From Serinicoccus sediminis (lineage in GTDB: Bacteria; Actinomycetota; Actinomycetes; Actinomycetales; Dermatophilaceae): a stretch of 64,000 bases of DNA. Positions within the stretch are counted from its first letter, which is position 1. Every line of letters begins with the position of its first letter. Positions 7,348-15,931 of the stretch are shown here, one piece after another. The stretch is from the NCBI RefSeq assembly GCF_004153545.1, contig NZ_SDVA01000005.1:1-64000 (forward strand), written 5' to 3'. The notes below the pieces were generated by a model. The model had not been told where the DNA came from and searched no databases. It saw only the letters and a program-made list of their open reading frames with translations. Position numbers and translations under genes: made by a program.

Positions 7348-8738
7348 CAGCTGGCGTCGGGGACGTCGGCCGCCAGGGCGGCCGGAGCCGCGCCCCGGAC
7401 CCGCAGGTCGAGCTCGGTGACGACGTCGTCCCCCAGCTGGTAGCGGCGGGCGGGCGGCCGGAGGGCGTCGGTGAGCAGGTCCTGGCCGTCGACCCGCAGT
7501 CCGGGCACCCCGTCGCCGATGAGCACCGGGGCGGTGGTGAGGTAGAGGCGGTCGACGGCTCCGGCCCGGACGAAGGCCGACACCAGCCGCCCTCCGCCCT
7601 CGACGAGGACCCGGTGCAGCCCGCGGGAGGCGAGCAGGTCGAGGACGGCGCGGGGCTCCATCGGTCCCGCGTCCGGCCACCGGACGACCTCCACGTGCTC
7701 GCCGACCGGACCGGGGCGGACGTCGGCGCCGACGACCCACAGGGTGGGTGAGGCGGCGTCGGCGAGCACGACGGAGTCCGCCGGGGTGACGCCGCGCGGG
7801 TCGAGGACGACCCGCGTGGGGTGCGGGCCGTCCACCGCGCGGACGGTCAGCTGCGGGTCGTCGCAGGCCACCGTCGCGGCGCCCACGACCACGGCGTCCA
7901 CCAGCGCCCGCAGGCGGTGCAGGTGCTCACGGTCCAGCTCACCGGTGACGAAGGCCGCGTCACCGGTCCGGCTCGCGATGAAGCCGTCCAGGCTCTGCCC
8001 GAGCTGGGCCAGCACGCGCGGCCCGTCCGCCCGGTTCAGGTCGCCGTAGCGCTGAGCCAGCTCGCCGGCCGCCGGGATGCGCCCGGCCAGCAGCTGGTCC
8101 CACTCGTCCTGGTCGGCCTCGTCGTGGCCCATGCGGGCGCGCTTGGTGGCGAGGTAGAAGGCGTTCTCCTCACGGTCCGGGACGACCAGCGGCACGCGTT
8201 CGACGACCTCGATGCCGAGCGCGCTGAGCGCCAGCTCCTTGGCCGGGTTGGAGGACAGCAGCCGGACGCGGCGCATCCCCAGGTCGAGCAGCATCGCGGC
8301 GCAGTGGTCGTAGGTGCGGGCGTCGGCGGGGTGGCCCAGGGCCAGGTTGGCGTCCACGGTGTCGACGCCGCGGTCCTGCAGGGCGTAGGCGCGCAGCTTC
8401 TCCGCCAGGCCGATCGCCCGGCCCTCGTGACCGCGGGCGTAGACCACGGCCCCGCGACCGGTCCGCGCGAGCAGCTGCAGCGCGTACTGCAGCTGCTCCC
8501 CGCAGTCGCAGCGTCGCGACCCCAGCGCGTCGCCGGTGAGGCACTCGGAGTGCACGCGCACGAGGGGCGGCGGGAGGTCCGGGCCGTCGTCGTCGGTGAC
8601 CCCGAGGCTGAGGACGACGTGGTCCATCCCCGTGTCGTCGCGGTATGCCGTCATCCGGAAGGTCGCGTGGTCGGTCGGGAGCCGGGTGTCGGCCACCCGT
8701 TCGACCCGCCGCGGTGCGGTTCTCGCCTGCTCACCCAT
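7347..8738 (-). CDS. GTP cyclohydrolase II fused to a RibD-type reductase domain
   Basis: 463 residues in two parts. Residues 1-215 are GTP cyclohydrolase II: VHSECLTGDAL then RRCDCGEQLQYAL supply the three zinc cysteines, and GHEGRAIGLAEKLRAYALQD and LLSSNPAKELAL match the GTP-binding and catalytic regions of RibA. Residues 250-450 are the NADPH-dependent RibD C-terminal reductase: LAQLGQSLDGFIAS at its start, then VGAATVACDDPQLTVR and HRVLVEGGGRLVSAF. Together they would open the imidazole ring of GTP and reduce or process the pyrimidine. No other riboflavin gene is adjacent. I chose the ATG at 8738 because a CATAAT box ends 7 nt upstream, so the mRNA may be leaderless; an in-frame ATG at 8747 is the alternative. 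It heads the operon. Confidence 0.85.
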   Translation of the reverse strand: MGEQARTAPRRVERVADTRLPTDHATFRMTAYRDDTGMDHVVLSLGVTDDDGPDLPPPLVRVHSECLTGDALGSRRCDCGEQLQYALQLLARTGRGAVVYARGHEGRAIGLAEKLRAYALQDRGVDTVDANLALGHPADARTYDHCAAMLLDLGMRRVRLLSSNPAKELALSALGIEVVERVPLVVPDREENAFYLATKRARMGHDEADQDEWDQLLAGRIPAAGELAQRYGDLNRADGPRVLAQLGQSLDGFIASRTGDAAFVTGELDREHLHRLRALVDAVVVGAATVACDDPQLTVRAVDGPHPTRVVLDPRGVTPADSVVLADAASPTLWVVGADVRPGPVGEHVEVVRWPDAGPMEPRAVLDLLASRGLHRVLVEGGGRLVSAFVRAGAVDRLYLTTAPVLIGDGVPGLRVDGQDLLTDALRPPARRYQLGDDVVTELDLRVRGAAPAALAADVPDAS

Positions 8739-8822
8739 CCTCCACATTATGGTCGTGACCGGCGATCTTCTCCTGCGGAGAGGCGATCAGCGTGTCGACG
8801 ACGAGTGCTGGAGGTGAGACAG

Positions 8823-9407
8823 GTGACAGGCTGGGTCCGTCGGACCTCCGAGGGTCGGAGCCACCGGGAACATGCGCCGGTGGCGGTCACCGACGAGGTC
8901 GAGTCGCTCGCGGGCAGGGCCGTGGGTGGGGTGTCCGACGCCTGGGCGGTGCTCGGCGTGCGCGCCGTCCGGCGGCTGTGGGTCCCCTGTCTCGTCCTCG
9001 GGGTGGCGTGGGTGGTGTGGACCGGGACCACGCAGGACGTGAGCGAGCTGCGCCTCGCCACGGTGCAGGAGATCGTGGGGGCGCTGCTGAGCCCGTTCGT
9101 GGGGGTGGTCCTGGCCCTGGGCCTGCGGGTGGCCTCGACGGTGCTGGGGGTGGTCGCGGCCCTGCCCGTCGCCCGCACGGACCTGCGGCGCGCGCGTCGC
9201 CGGATGGCCACGGGGGTGGTGCACGTCGTCTCGGTGGCCATCGGGCTGCGCTGGCTCCGGACGACGACCGCCGCGCGGGACGTGGCGCTGTCGCGACTGC
9301 GTCCCCCGGTCGCCCGCACGATGCTCCTCCTCGACCGGGTCGAGACCGCCCTGATCCCGGTCGCGGTGCTGGTCCTGCTGGTGGTCGTCGCGGTGGCGTC
9401 CGGCTGA
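8823..9407 (+). CDS. membrane protein of unknown function
   Basis: 194 residues. A charged N-terminal third is followed by at least three hydrophobic segments: LWVPCLVLGVAWVVW; then EIVGALLSPFVGVVLALGL running into STVLGVVAAL; and a C-terminal ALIPVAVLVLLVVVAVA that ends the protein. Basic loops (RTDLRRARRRM) sit between them. I do not recognise a family. The GTG at 8823 follows GGAGG at 8 nt. The gene is divergent from the GTP cyclohydrolase operon and shares its 75-bp upstream region, but no functional link is shown. Confidence 0.6.
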   Translation: MTGWVRRTSEGRSHREHAPVAVTDEVESLAGRAVGGVSDAWAVLGVRAVRRLWVPCLVLGVAWVVWTGTTQDVSELRLATVQEIVGALLSPFVGVVLALGLRVASTVLGVVAALPVARTDLRRARRRMATGVVHVVSVAIGLRWLRTTTAARDVALSRLRPPVARTMLLLDRVETALIPVAVLVLLVVVAVASG

Positions 9408-9416
9408 GCGCCCTCC

Positions 9417-10094
9417 CTACCGCGGGGGCACGAGGGCGTCGACCCCGTCCACCGCACCCACCGCTCCGGCGGCGAGCAGCTCGTGGCGTCGGCCCTCCTC
9501 CTCGGCCACCGCGACCACGGCCACGCCCGCCGCGCGGCCCGCCTGCACGTCGGTCACCGAGTCGCCGAGGAAGACCGACTCCTCGGGGCGTGATCCGGTC
9601 AGCCCCAGGGCCCGCACCAGGAGGTCGGGCCGCGGCTTGAGGTCGGCCACCTTCCCCGCCGACCGGCCGACGACGTGGAGGCGCGCGGTGACGCCGTGGC
9701 AGGCGCGGTCCAGCACGCCCGCCACGACGCCCGGGGTGTTGTTGGTGACCACGGCGACGGAGGCACCTCGACCGAGGGTGTGCTCGACGAGAGCCACCGC
9801 CCCGGTCCGGGGGGACACCCGGGCGGCGGCCTCCAGCTCGAGCTCGGTGACGAGAGCCTCGAGGGGCTCCAGCAGCCGGGGCGAGTGGTCACCCACCAGC
9901 CTCAGGCACTGCACGTGGTCCGCCTCGCCCTCGAGCCGCTGCGCCAGCTCGGACCCGCCGAGCCTGCGCGCCTCCGCCCGCAGCCGGTCGCCCAGCTCGG
10001 CCCACCGGGCCCCGGGGAAGAGCCGGGCGAGGGGCCCGTCGAAGTCGACGAGCAGGGTCCGGGCGTCCTCGACGAGGCGGCGGGCGTTCTCCAC
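9417..10094 (-). CDS. HAD-superfamily hydrolase
   Basis: 225 residues with the four HAD motifs. Motif I is LLVDFDGPLARLF (DxD nucleophile with Gly/Pro, near residue 17), motif II VAVVTNNTP (T), motif III the Lys in VADLKPRPD, and motif IV VFLGDSVTDVQAG (GDSxxD). The helical cap between motifs I and II is that of the phosphoglycolate phosphatase-like subclass. It probably removes phosphate from a small metabolite; the substrate cannot be read. The GTG start at 10094 lies 6 nt after a TAGGCT box (10106-10101) with no SD, so the mRNA is probably leaderless. Confidence 0.8.
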   Translation of the reverse strand: MENARRLVEDARTLLVDFDGPLARLFPGARWAELGDRLRAEARRLGGSELAQRLEGEADHVQCLRLVGDHSPRLLEPLEALVTELELEAAARVSPRTGAVALVEHTLGRGASVAVVTNNTPGVVAGVLDRACHGVTARLHVVGRSAGKVADLKPRPDLLVRALGLTGSRPEESVFLGDSVTDVQAGRAAGVAVVAVAEEEGRRHELLAAGAVGAVDGVDALVPPR

Positions 10095-10100
10095 CCACCG

Positions 10101-10192
10101 AGCCTACCCAGGGCCGGGTGCCCGACCGGCCCGGGCGGGGTCGCCCGCACACCGGTCGACACCGCCCCGGGCGGTGACCCCGCTGCTACCGT
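10101..10192. promoter_or_regulatory. divergent pair of -10 boxes for leaderless transcripts
   Basis: TAGGCT (10106-10101, minus) and TACCGT (10187-10192, plus) each end exactly 6 nt before a GTG start, of the HAD gene (10094) and the MFS gene (10199) respectively. Neither start has an SD. This is the geometry expected when transcription starts on the first base of the start codon. Confidence 0.55.
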
Positions 10193-10198
10193 CGTCGG

Positions 10199-11381
10199 GT
10201 GGCTGCGGCGCCAGGGGACGGCCCGCCGTCGGGTGCTCGCCTTCTGACGGGGCCCTTCCTCGCCCTGGTCCTCGCCGAGCTGGCGTACTTCGTGGGCATC
10301 GGCGCGCTCATCCCCCTCGTCCCGGTCTACGCGGCCGACCGTCTGGGGGCCGGCCCCCTCGTGGTGGGCCTCACGGTCGCCACCTTCAGCCTCACCGCGC
10401 TGGTGCTGCGACCGGCGCGCCGGCCGGGTGGTGGACCGGTGGGGACCCCGGCGTCCCTTCGTCGGGGCCTCGCTGCTCCTGGCGGTCGTGCTGGTCGCGC
10501 ACACCCAGGCCGGCAGCGTGCCCGTGCTGCTGCTGCTCCGCGCGCTCACCGGGGTCGCCGAGGCGGTCGTCTTCGTCGCCGGCATGGCGGCCCTGCTCCA
10601 CGTCGCGCCGCCGCGGCGCCGCGGTGAGGCGCTCAGCTACAGCTCGCTGTCGCTCTTCGTCGGCATCGCGCTGGGCCCCGCGCTCGGTGAGCGGCTGGTG
10701 GATCTCGGCGGCTACCGCACCGCCTGGCTCGGCGTCGCCGCCCTGGGCGTGCTGGCCGCCGCCGTCGGCACGGCGCTGCCGGGCGCTCGGCCGGGGGAGC
10801 CGCCGGACGGCGCCGCGCCGCTCTTCCCCCGCGCGGTGCGGCTGCCCGGGCTGGCGTTCGTGGTCGGGGTGGTGGGGTCGGCGGGCTTCCTCGCCTTCGC
10901 GGCCCTGCGCGCCCGGGAGGTCGGTCTCGACGGGGCCGCGTGGCCGCTGGCGCTCTACGGCGGCGTCGTCGTGGCCGGCCGCCTGCTCCTGGCCCGCCTC
11001 ACCGACCGGTATGCCGCGACGCGGCTCTCCGCGGCCGCCCTGGTCCTCAGCGGGGCGGGGTTCGTGCTGCTCGGCCTGGCTGGAGGCGCGGGGGCCTTCG
11101 GTGCCGGGACCGTCGTGCTGGCCCTCGGGGCCGTCCTGCTCACCCCGGCCTTCTTCCGGCTGCTCACCGAGCGCCTTCCCGCCGGGCGGCCCGGTGCGGT
11201 CGGCGCGACCTTCGGGGTGCTCGTGGACGTCGGTCTCGGGGCGGGCCCCCTCGTGCTGGGGCTCCTGGCCCAGGGACGGGGCCTGACCAGCGCTTTCATG
11301 GCGCTCGGGACTGCCACGGTCGGGGTGGTCCTCCTCCTGCGTGCAGGGACCCGCCCAGCCGGTGCGACGCCGCTCCGGTGA
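10199..11381 (+). pseudogene. MFS transporter gene with a frameshift near 10415
   Basis: The first frame (from GTG 10199) encodes an MFS start: FLALVLAELAYFVGIGALI, then VGLTVATFSLTALVLRP. At about 10415 the sense moves to the next frame, which continues GRVVDRWGPRRPFVGASLL, the family motif A between helices 2 and 3, and runs on to 11381 with ten or so further helices. Skipping one base in the G/C run at 10411-10427 restores one protein of about 393 residues (LRPRAGRVVDRWG at the junction). So the gene is either inactivated by a one-base insertion or shows a sequencing error in a GC-rich run. If intact it would be a drug or metabolite exporter of the major facilitator superfamily. Confidence 0.75.
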
Positions 11382-11424
11382 GGGACTCCCGGCCGCCTTC
11401 CCGGACGTAAATTCACGCAAACCC

Positions 11425-11454
11425 TTGTGAGGCCCCTCCGCGGTGACCTATACC
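11425..11454 (+). promoter_or_regulatory. candidate sigma-70 promoter of the secreted sugar protein
   Basis: TTGTGA (11425-11430) and TATACC (11449-11454) are separated by 18 bp and lie upstream of the ATG at 11496. Transcription would begin at about 11461, just before the LacI-type operator. Confidence 0.5.
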
Positions 11455-11463
11455 TGGCCAGGC

Positions 11464-11480
11464 ACGCAAACGTTTACGCA
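11464..11480. promoter_or_regulatory. LacI-type operator before the secreted sugar protein
   Basis: ACGCAAACGTTTACGCA is a near-perfect palindrome centred on the CG of AAACGTTT, the core typical of LacI-family operators. It lies at the expected start of transcription, so a bound repressor would block it. It differs by one base in the 12-bp core from the site at 18063-18074 upstream of the transporter operon, next to the LacI gene. A weaker half-like site (ACGCAAACCCTTGTGA) lies at about 11415-11430, over the -35. Confidence 0.7.
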
Positions 11481-11495
11481 TCTTGAGGAGAGACA

Positions 11496-14400
11496 ATGAC
11501 GTCACGGCTCCGACCACTCTCGTCCCGGAGGTGGACAGCGCTCGCGCTCGCGACGACGCTCGGCATCACCGGGCTCGCGCCCGCCGCGGTCGCGGCCCCG
11601 GCCGCCCCGGACGAGGGCGGTGACGACCTCGCCCAGGAGGCCGCCGCCGACTTCACCACCCTGCTCGACTTCGAGACCTACACCCCGGGGGGCCTGGACG
11701 GCCAGGACGGGTGGGTCGGCTCGGCCGCCGCGGCCGTCGTGCAGGACCCGCTCAACCAGAACAACTTCGTCGGCCAGCTCAACGGCCCGGGGGAGAAGGC
11801 ATACCGGGAGATCCCGGCGATCGAGGACGGGGACACGGGGACGCTGTTCTTCCGGTTCCTGCGCACCGAGACCGTCGACACCTCCTTCGGCATCACCGAC
11901 GTGGACGTCCCCGGCACCTACACGGACAGCCGGGCCTACGTGAACAACCAGAACGACGACATCCTGCGGGCCCGCGACGGTGGCGCGTTCGCGTCGGTCG
12001 GCACGTGGGGGAAGGACTCGTGGCAGTGCGTCTGGATCGTCGCGGACAACGCGAGCGACCAGGTCAGCGTCTACAGCCAGGGGGGACCCTACGAGGAGCA
12101 GACCCGGCTCCCGGACGGCGCCGAGGAGCAGTTCGACTTCCGTGTGCCGGTCTCCGGCGCGCTGGACCGCTTCTTCTGGATCAACGGCTCCCGCAGCCCC
12201 GGCGACCTCTACCTGGACGACGTGGGCATCGACACCGCGGGGGAGAACCTCGCCATCCCCAGCGGCAACCCCGCCGACTGCGAGGCCGGGGAGATCCCCG
12301 AGCAGCCGCTGCTCAACCCGCTGCCCGACCCGGAGCTCTCGACCCTCGGCATCGAGGTGGAGGAGCTCGTCCAGCTCCCGGAGTCCTCGACCACCCCGGC
12401 GGCGAGCGACCAGCGGCTCATCCGGCACAACCGCATCACCCACCTCGACGAGGTCCCGGACGGCTCCGGCCGCCTCGCGGTGCCGGACATGAACGCGATG
12501 CTCTACATGGTGGACAAGGAGACCGGGGACTACACCCCGTACCTCGACGTCCGTGAGCGCTTCGTCGACAACTTCCACAACCACGCGGGGCTCGGCACCG
12601 GGTTCGGCTTCGTCGAGTACCACCCGGAGTACGCCGAGAACGGGATCTTCTACACGGTCCACACCGAGGCCGGCAGCGCGCTCACCGAGGACGAGCCGGA
12701 CTTCCCCGCCTACGGCGGCGTGAACTACCACAGCGTCGTCACCGAGTGGACCGCCGACGACCCCGCGGCGGAGGTGTTCTCCGGCACCAGCCGCGAGCTC
12801 ATGCGGGTGCCGTTCGCGGGTCGCGTGCACACCCTGCAGCAGATCGCCTTCAACCCGACCGTCAGCCCCGGCGACCCCGACTACGGGATGCTCTACATCC
12901 TGTCCGGCGACGGTGGCAACGGGGTCGGCAACGACAACCCGCAGGACCTCGCGACGCCGCACGGCAAGATCTTCCGGATCGACCCGATGGGCGACGACAG
13001 CGACAACGGCCAGTACGGCATCCCGGCCGACAACCCGTTCGTGGGCACCGAGGGCGCACTCGGCGAGATCTACGCCGTCGGTCTGCGTGACCCGCACCGC
13101 ATCAGCTGGGACCCCGAGGGCGACCACACGATGTACCTCGGCCACATCGGCGAGTGGCAGGTCGAGTCGGTGTATGCCGTCGAGCCGGGCGACAACTTCG
13201 GCTGGTCCGACCGCGAGGGACCGTTCGTGGCGCAGAACCGGCAGATCTTCCCGCTGCCCGAGGACGACGCCGAGCAGTTCGACTTCACCTACCCGGTGGC
13301 GGCCTACGACCACAACCGCGACCCCGGGCAGACCGGTGACGCGGGCGTGGCGCTGAACGGCGGCTTCGTCTACCGCGGCGAGATCGAGGAGCTGCAGGGC
13401 AAGTACCTCTTCACGGACCTGGTCCGGGGCTGGGTGCTGTCCACCGAGGAGGACGAGATGGTCCGGAACGACGGGGACCCCGAGGACCTCGCCGAGATCG
13501 AGCAGCTCAAGGTCTTCGCCGACGGCGAGGAGACCACCTTCGCCGAGCTCGTCGGTGACAGCCGGGTCGACCTCCGGTTCGGCTCGGACGCCGACGGCGA
13601 GCTCTACCTCGTCTCCAAGGCCGACGGCCGGGTCTGGGAGGTGACCGGCGCCCGTGAGGACGTCGTGTCCTCGCCCTACGTCCTGGAGGACCTCGCCGCG
13701 GACGTCGTGGCCCGCTACGACTTCGACCACCCGGTCGAGGGCGACGCCACGAAGGAGGCCGACCAGGGCCTGTCCGGCACCGACATCGACCTCGTCAACG
13801 GCGGCGTGGAGATGCGGGTCGCGGACGCGGCATACCCCGGTGCGGGTGAGGCGCTGCAGACGCAGCAGCTGAGCCCTGACCAGGCGTCCAACGACGACTG
13901 GAAGGCCGGCGTCTACGACGCCGACGGCGTCCGGAGCCTGTCCCGCTTCGCCGGGGCCGAGGAGACCACGGTCATGGGCTGGTTCAAGCCCACGGGTGAG
14001 CTGCCTGCACCGAACACCAACACCACCGACCCGGACGACCGTTACAACGCGATCGGCCTGGCGGGCGTGCTCTCGGGCGACTCCGACGGGCACGGCGTGC
14101 GCGCGCTGCTGGAGGTCATCGACGTGGGCGGCGAGCAGAAGCTCGTGGCCCTCGGCCGCCGGGTCGACGGGGCGAGCTCGTGGACCTACGCCGCCGACCT
14201 GCCCTGGGACGAGATCCTCGAGCAGGGCGAGTGGGTCCACCTCGCGGCGACCTTCGACTTCGTCGAGGGCGAGATGGCGCTCTACATGAACGGTGAGCCG
14301 CTCGAGGGCGACTACACCGCGGCCAACCGCTGGGGCTCGGGTGCCACGTCCGACACCGACCCCGCGGGCATCAAGATCGGTGGCAGCTTCCCCCAGGACA

Positions 14401-15761
14401 CGCAGGAGCGGAACCCCTGCGACTGCCGGATGGACGACCTGATGTTCCTCGACGCGGTGCCGACCGCGGAGCAGATGGCCGCGCAGTACGCGTTGTTCGA
14501 GGTCCCGGAGGAGCAGCCGGTGTTCGACCCGGGCTGCACCCCCGGCGACACGGTGGTCACCGATGTCATGGACGCCTCGAGCTGGGCGCCGCGGACCCCG
14601 GAGAAGTGGGAGTTCCCCGGTGACGCGGTGGTGCTGGCCGAGGCCGGTGACAACCCGAACGACGGCATCCGCCGGCCGTTCGAGTACGCCGTGCTCACCG
14701 AGGGCCCCGAGCTGGGCTCCCTGGTGATGGACGCGCAGGTGCGCCTGGACGAGCCGGTGTCGGTGAACAACCGCGACGTCATCCTCGTCTTCGGCTACCA
14801 GTCGGACACCGAGTACTACTACGCGCACCTGTCGCAGGACAACACCATCTACGCGCACAACGGCATCTTCAAGGTGGACGGCGCCGACCGGGAGCGGATC
14901 GACGACCAGTGGGACGGCACCATCGGTGCCCCGCCCGCGGTCACCGACGACGCCTGGCACGACGTGCGCCTGGTGCACTGCGCGGACACCGGTCGGATCG
15001 CGGTCTACCTCGACGGTCTGGGCACCCCCCTGCTGACCGCCACGGACGACACCTTCGGCTCCGGTCGGGTCGGCTTCGGCTCCTTCGACAACGTGGGCCG
15101 GATCCGCGGTGTCACCGTCACCGGTGACAGCGCCGAGGTCCCGGTGGTGCAGCCGAGCGTCACCATCACCGGTGGTGGCGGCGAGGTCGCGACCGATCAG
15201 CCCGTCGAGGTGACGGGCGAGGCGACCCCGGGCAGCACCGGGTGGCGCGAGGGCAAGGAGTCGGTGTACGCCGAGCTCCAGGACGCCGAGGGCCGCAAGG
15301 TCGTCGGCCGGGAGGTGCCGGTCACCGACGGCACCTTCGCCACCTCGTTCGACGTCTCCGGGTTCACCCCGGGCGACTACACGATCAAGGTGTCGGTCCG
15401 TTCCCAGGGTCACGGCAACGCCTCGGACACGGCGGCGCTGACCTTGGTGGCGCCCGCCACGCCCACCGACGAGGTGGACCTGCGGGTGTCCGTGCGGGCC
15501 CAGTGCTCCAACAAGACGGCCGTGGTGGCGGTGCACGTCGTCAACGAGGACGGTCACCGGGTGGACGTCCGGGCCACGACCGCCTTCGGCGACAAGAAGT
15601 GGACCAACGTCAAGGACGGCAAGGCCGTCTACCACGTGTTCCGCTCGGGCGAAGGCGCCATCGAGGCGGGCAGCGTCACCGTGGCGGGCTACGCCTGGTA
15701 CGACGGCGAGGGCCACTACGAGCGCTACGAGCTCGACCACGAGGCGGTGAGCTGCTCCTGA
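11496..15761 (+). CDS. secreted multidomain PQQ-type sugar dehydrogenase / LamG / 3-keto-disaccharide hydrolase-like protein
   Basis: 1421 residues. A signal peptide occupies about residues 1-35 (WTALALATTLGITGLAPAAVA). Residues 50-255 form a beta-rich region ending in DLYLDDVGIDTA. Residues 305-720 are a glucose/sorbosone dehydrogenase-like beta-propeller: NFHNHAGLGTGFGF, MLYILSGDGGNGVG, HGKIFRIDPMG, VGLRDPHRISWD, NFGWSDREG. Residues 738-998 are a LamG/concanavalin fold (GEWVHLAATFDFVEGEMALYMN in two parts). Residues 1018-1208 match the DUF1080/3-keto-disaccharide hydrolase fold (DDAWHDVRLVHC, YLDGLG, GSGRVGFGSFDNVGRIR). A beta tail with Ig-like strands ends the protein. No sortase or membrane anchor is seen. 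It probably oxidises and cleaves extracellular glycosides. The LacI-type operator upstream ties it to the transporter operon at 18118. A strong terminator follows. Confidence 0.8.
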   Translation: MTSRLRPLSSRRWTALALATTLGITGLAPAAVAAPAAPDEGGDDLAQEAAADFTTLLDFETYTPGGLDGQDGWVGSAAAAVVQDPLNQNNFVGQLNGPGEKAYREIPAIEDGDTGTLFFRFLRTETVDTSFGITDVDVPGTYTDSRAYVNNQNDDILRARDGGAFASVGTWGKDSWQCVWIVADNASDQVSVYSQGGPYEEQTRLPDGAEEQFDFRVPVSGALDRFFWINGSRSPGDLYLDDVGIDTAGENLAIPSGNPADCEAGEIPEQPLLNPLPDPELSTLGIEVEELVQLPESSTTPAASDQRLIRHNRITHLDEVPDGSGRLAVPDMNAMLYMVDKETGDYTPYLDVRERFVDNFHNHAGLGTGFGFVEYHPEYAENGIFYTVHTEAGSALTEDEPDFPAYGGVNYHSVVTEWTADDPAAEVFSGTSRELMRVPFAGRVHTLQQIAFNPTVSPGDPDYGMLYILSGDGGNGVGNDNPQDLATPHGKIFRIDPMGDDSDNGQYGIPADNPFVGTEGALGEIYAVGLRDPHRISWDPEGDHTMYLGHIGEWQVESVYAVEPGDNFGWSDREGPFVAQNRQIFPLPEDDAEQFDFTYPVAAYDHNRDPGQTGDAGVALNGGFVYRGEIEELQGKYLFTDLVRGWVLSTEEDEMVRNDGDPEDLAEIEQLKVFADGEETTFAELVGDSRVDLRFGSDADGELYLVSKADGRVWEVTGAREDVVSSPYVLEDLAADVVARYDFDHPVEGDATKEADQGLSGTDIDLVNGGVEMRVADAAYPGAGEALQTQQLSPDQASNDDWKAGVYDADGVRSLSRFAGAEETTVMGWFKPTGELPAPNTNTTDPDDRYNAIGLAGVLSGDSDGHGVRALLEVIDVGGEQKLVALGRRVDGASSWTYAADLPWDEILEQGEWVHLAATFDFVEGEMALYMNGEPLEGDYTAANRWGSGATSDTDPAGIKIGGSFPQDTQERNPCDCRMDDLMFLDAVPTAEQMAAQYALFEVPEEQPVFDPGCTPGDTVVTDVMDASSWAPRTPEKWEFPGDAVVLAEAGDNPNDGIRRPFEYAVLTEGPELGSLVMDAQVRLDEPVSVNNRDVILVFGYQSDTEYYYAHLSQDNTIYAHNGIFKVDGADRERIDDQWDGTIGAPPAVTDDAWHDVRLVHCADTGRIAVYLDGLGTPLLTATDDTFGSGRVGFGSFDNVGRIRGVTVTGDSAEVPVVQPSVTITGGGGEVATDQPVEVTGEATPGSTGWREGKESVYAELQDAEGRKVVGREVPVTDGTFATSFDVSGFTPGDYTIKVSVRSQGHGNASDTAALTLVAPATPTDEVDLRVSVRAQCSNKTAVVAVHVVNEDGHRVDVRATTAFGDKKWTNVKDGKAVYHVFRSGEGAIEAGSVTVAGYAWYDGEGHYERYELDHEAVSCS

Positions 15762-15781
15762 GCCGGTCCTGATCCCCTGAC

Positions 15782-15828
15782 GAGGCCCCTCGGTGGTGGT
15801 GCTCCGCCCACCACCACCGGGGGGCCTC
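15782..15828 (+). terminator. hairpin terminator after the secreted sugar protein
   Basis: Arms 15782-15800 and 15810-15828 pair (GAGGCCCC with GGGGCCTC outside, GGTGGTGGT with ACCACCACC inside) around a 9-nt loop, 20 bp after the stop. No long T-tract follows, which is common in actinobacterial terminators. Confidence 0.7.
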
Positions 15829-15931
15829 ACCCCTGCCCGCCGGGCGGGGCTCCCGTCCGGGTGGCTCGAGAGACCGCCCCGAGCAGGGAGGATGGGGGGA
15901 TGACTGATCGCGCCGACCAGGCCCGCACCCG

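Noticed and set aside
8748-8822. FMN riboswitch upstream of the GTP cyclohydrolase fusion
   Set aside because: The gap is only 75 bp and the -10 box ends 7 nt before the start, leaving no room for an RFN element.
11502-15830. 1442-residue minus-strand open frame opposite the secreted sugar protein
   Set aside because: Its Val/Gly/Arg-rich, domain-free translation is the shadow of the real gene, which has a signal peptide, SD, promoter and recognisable domains.
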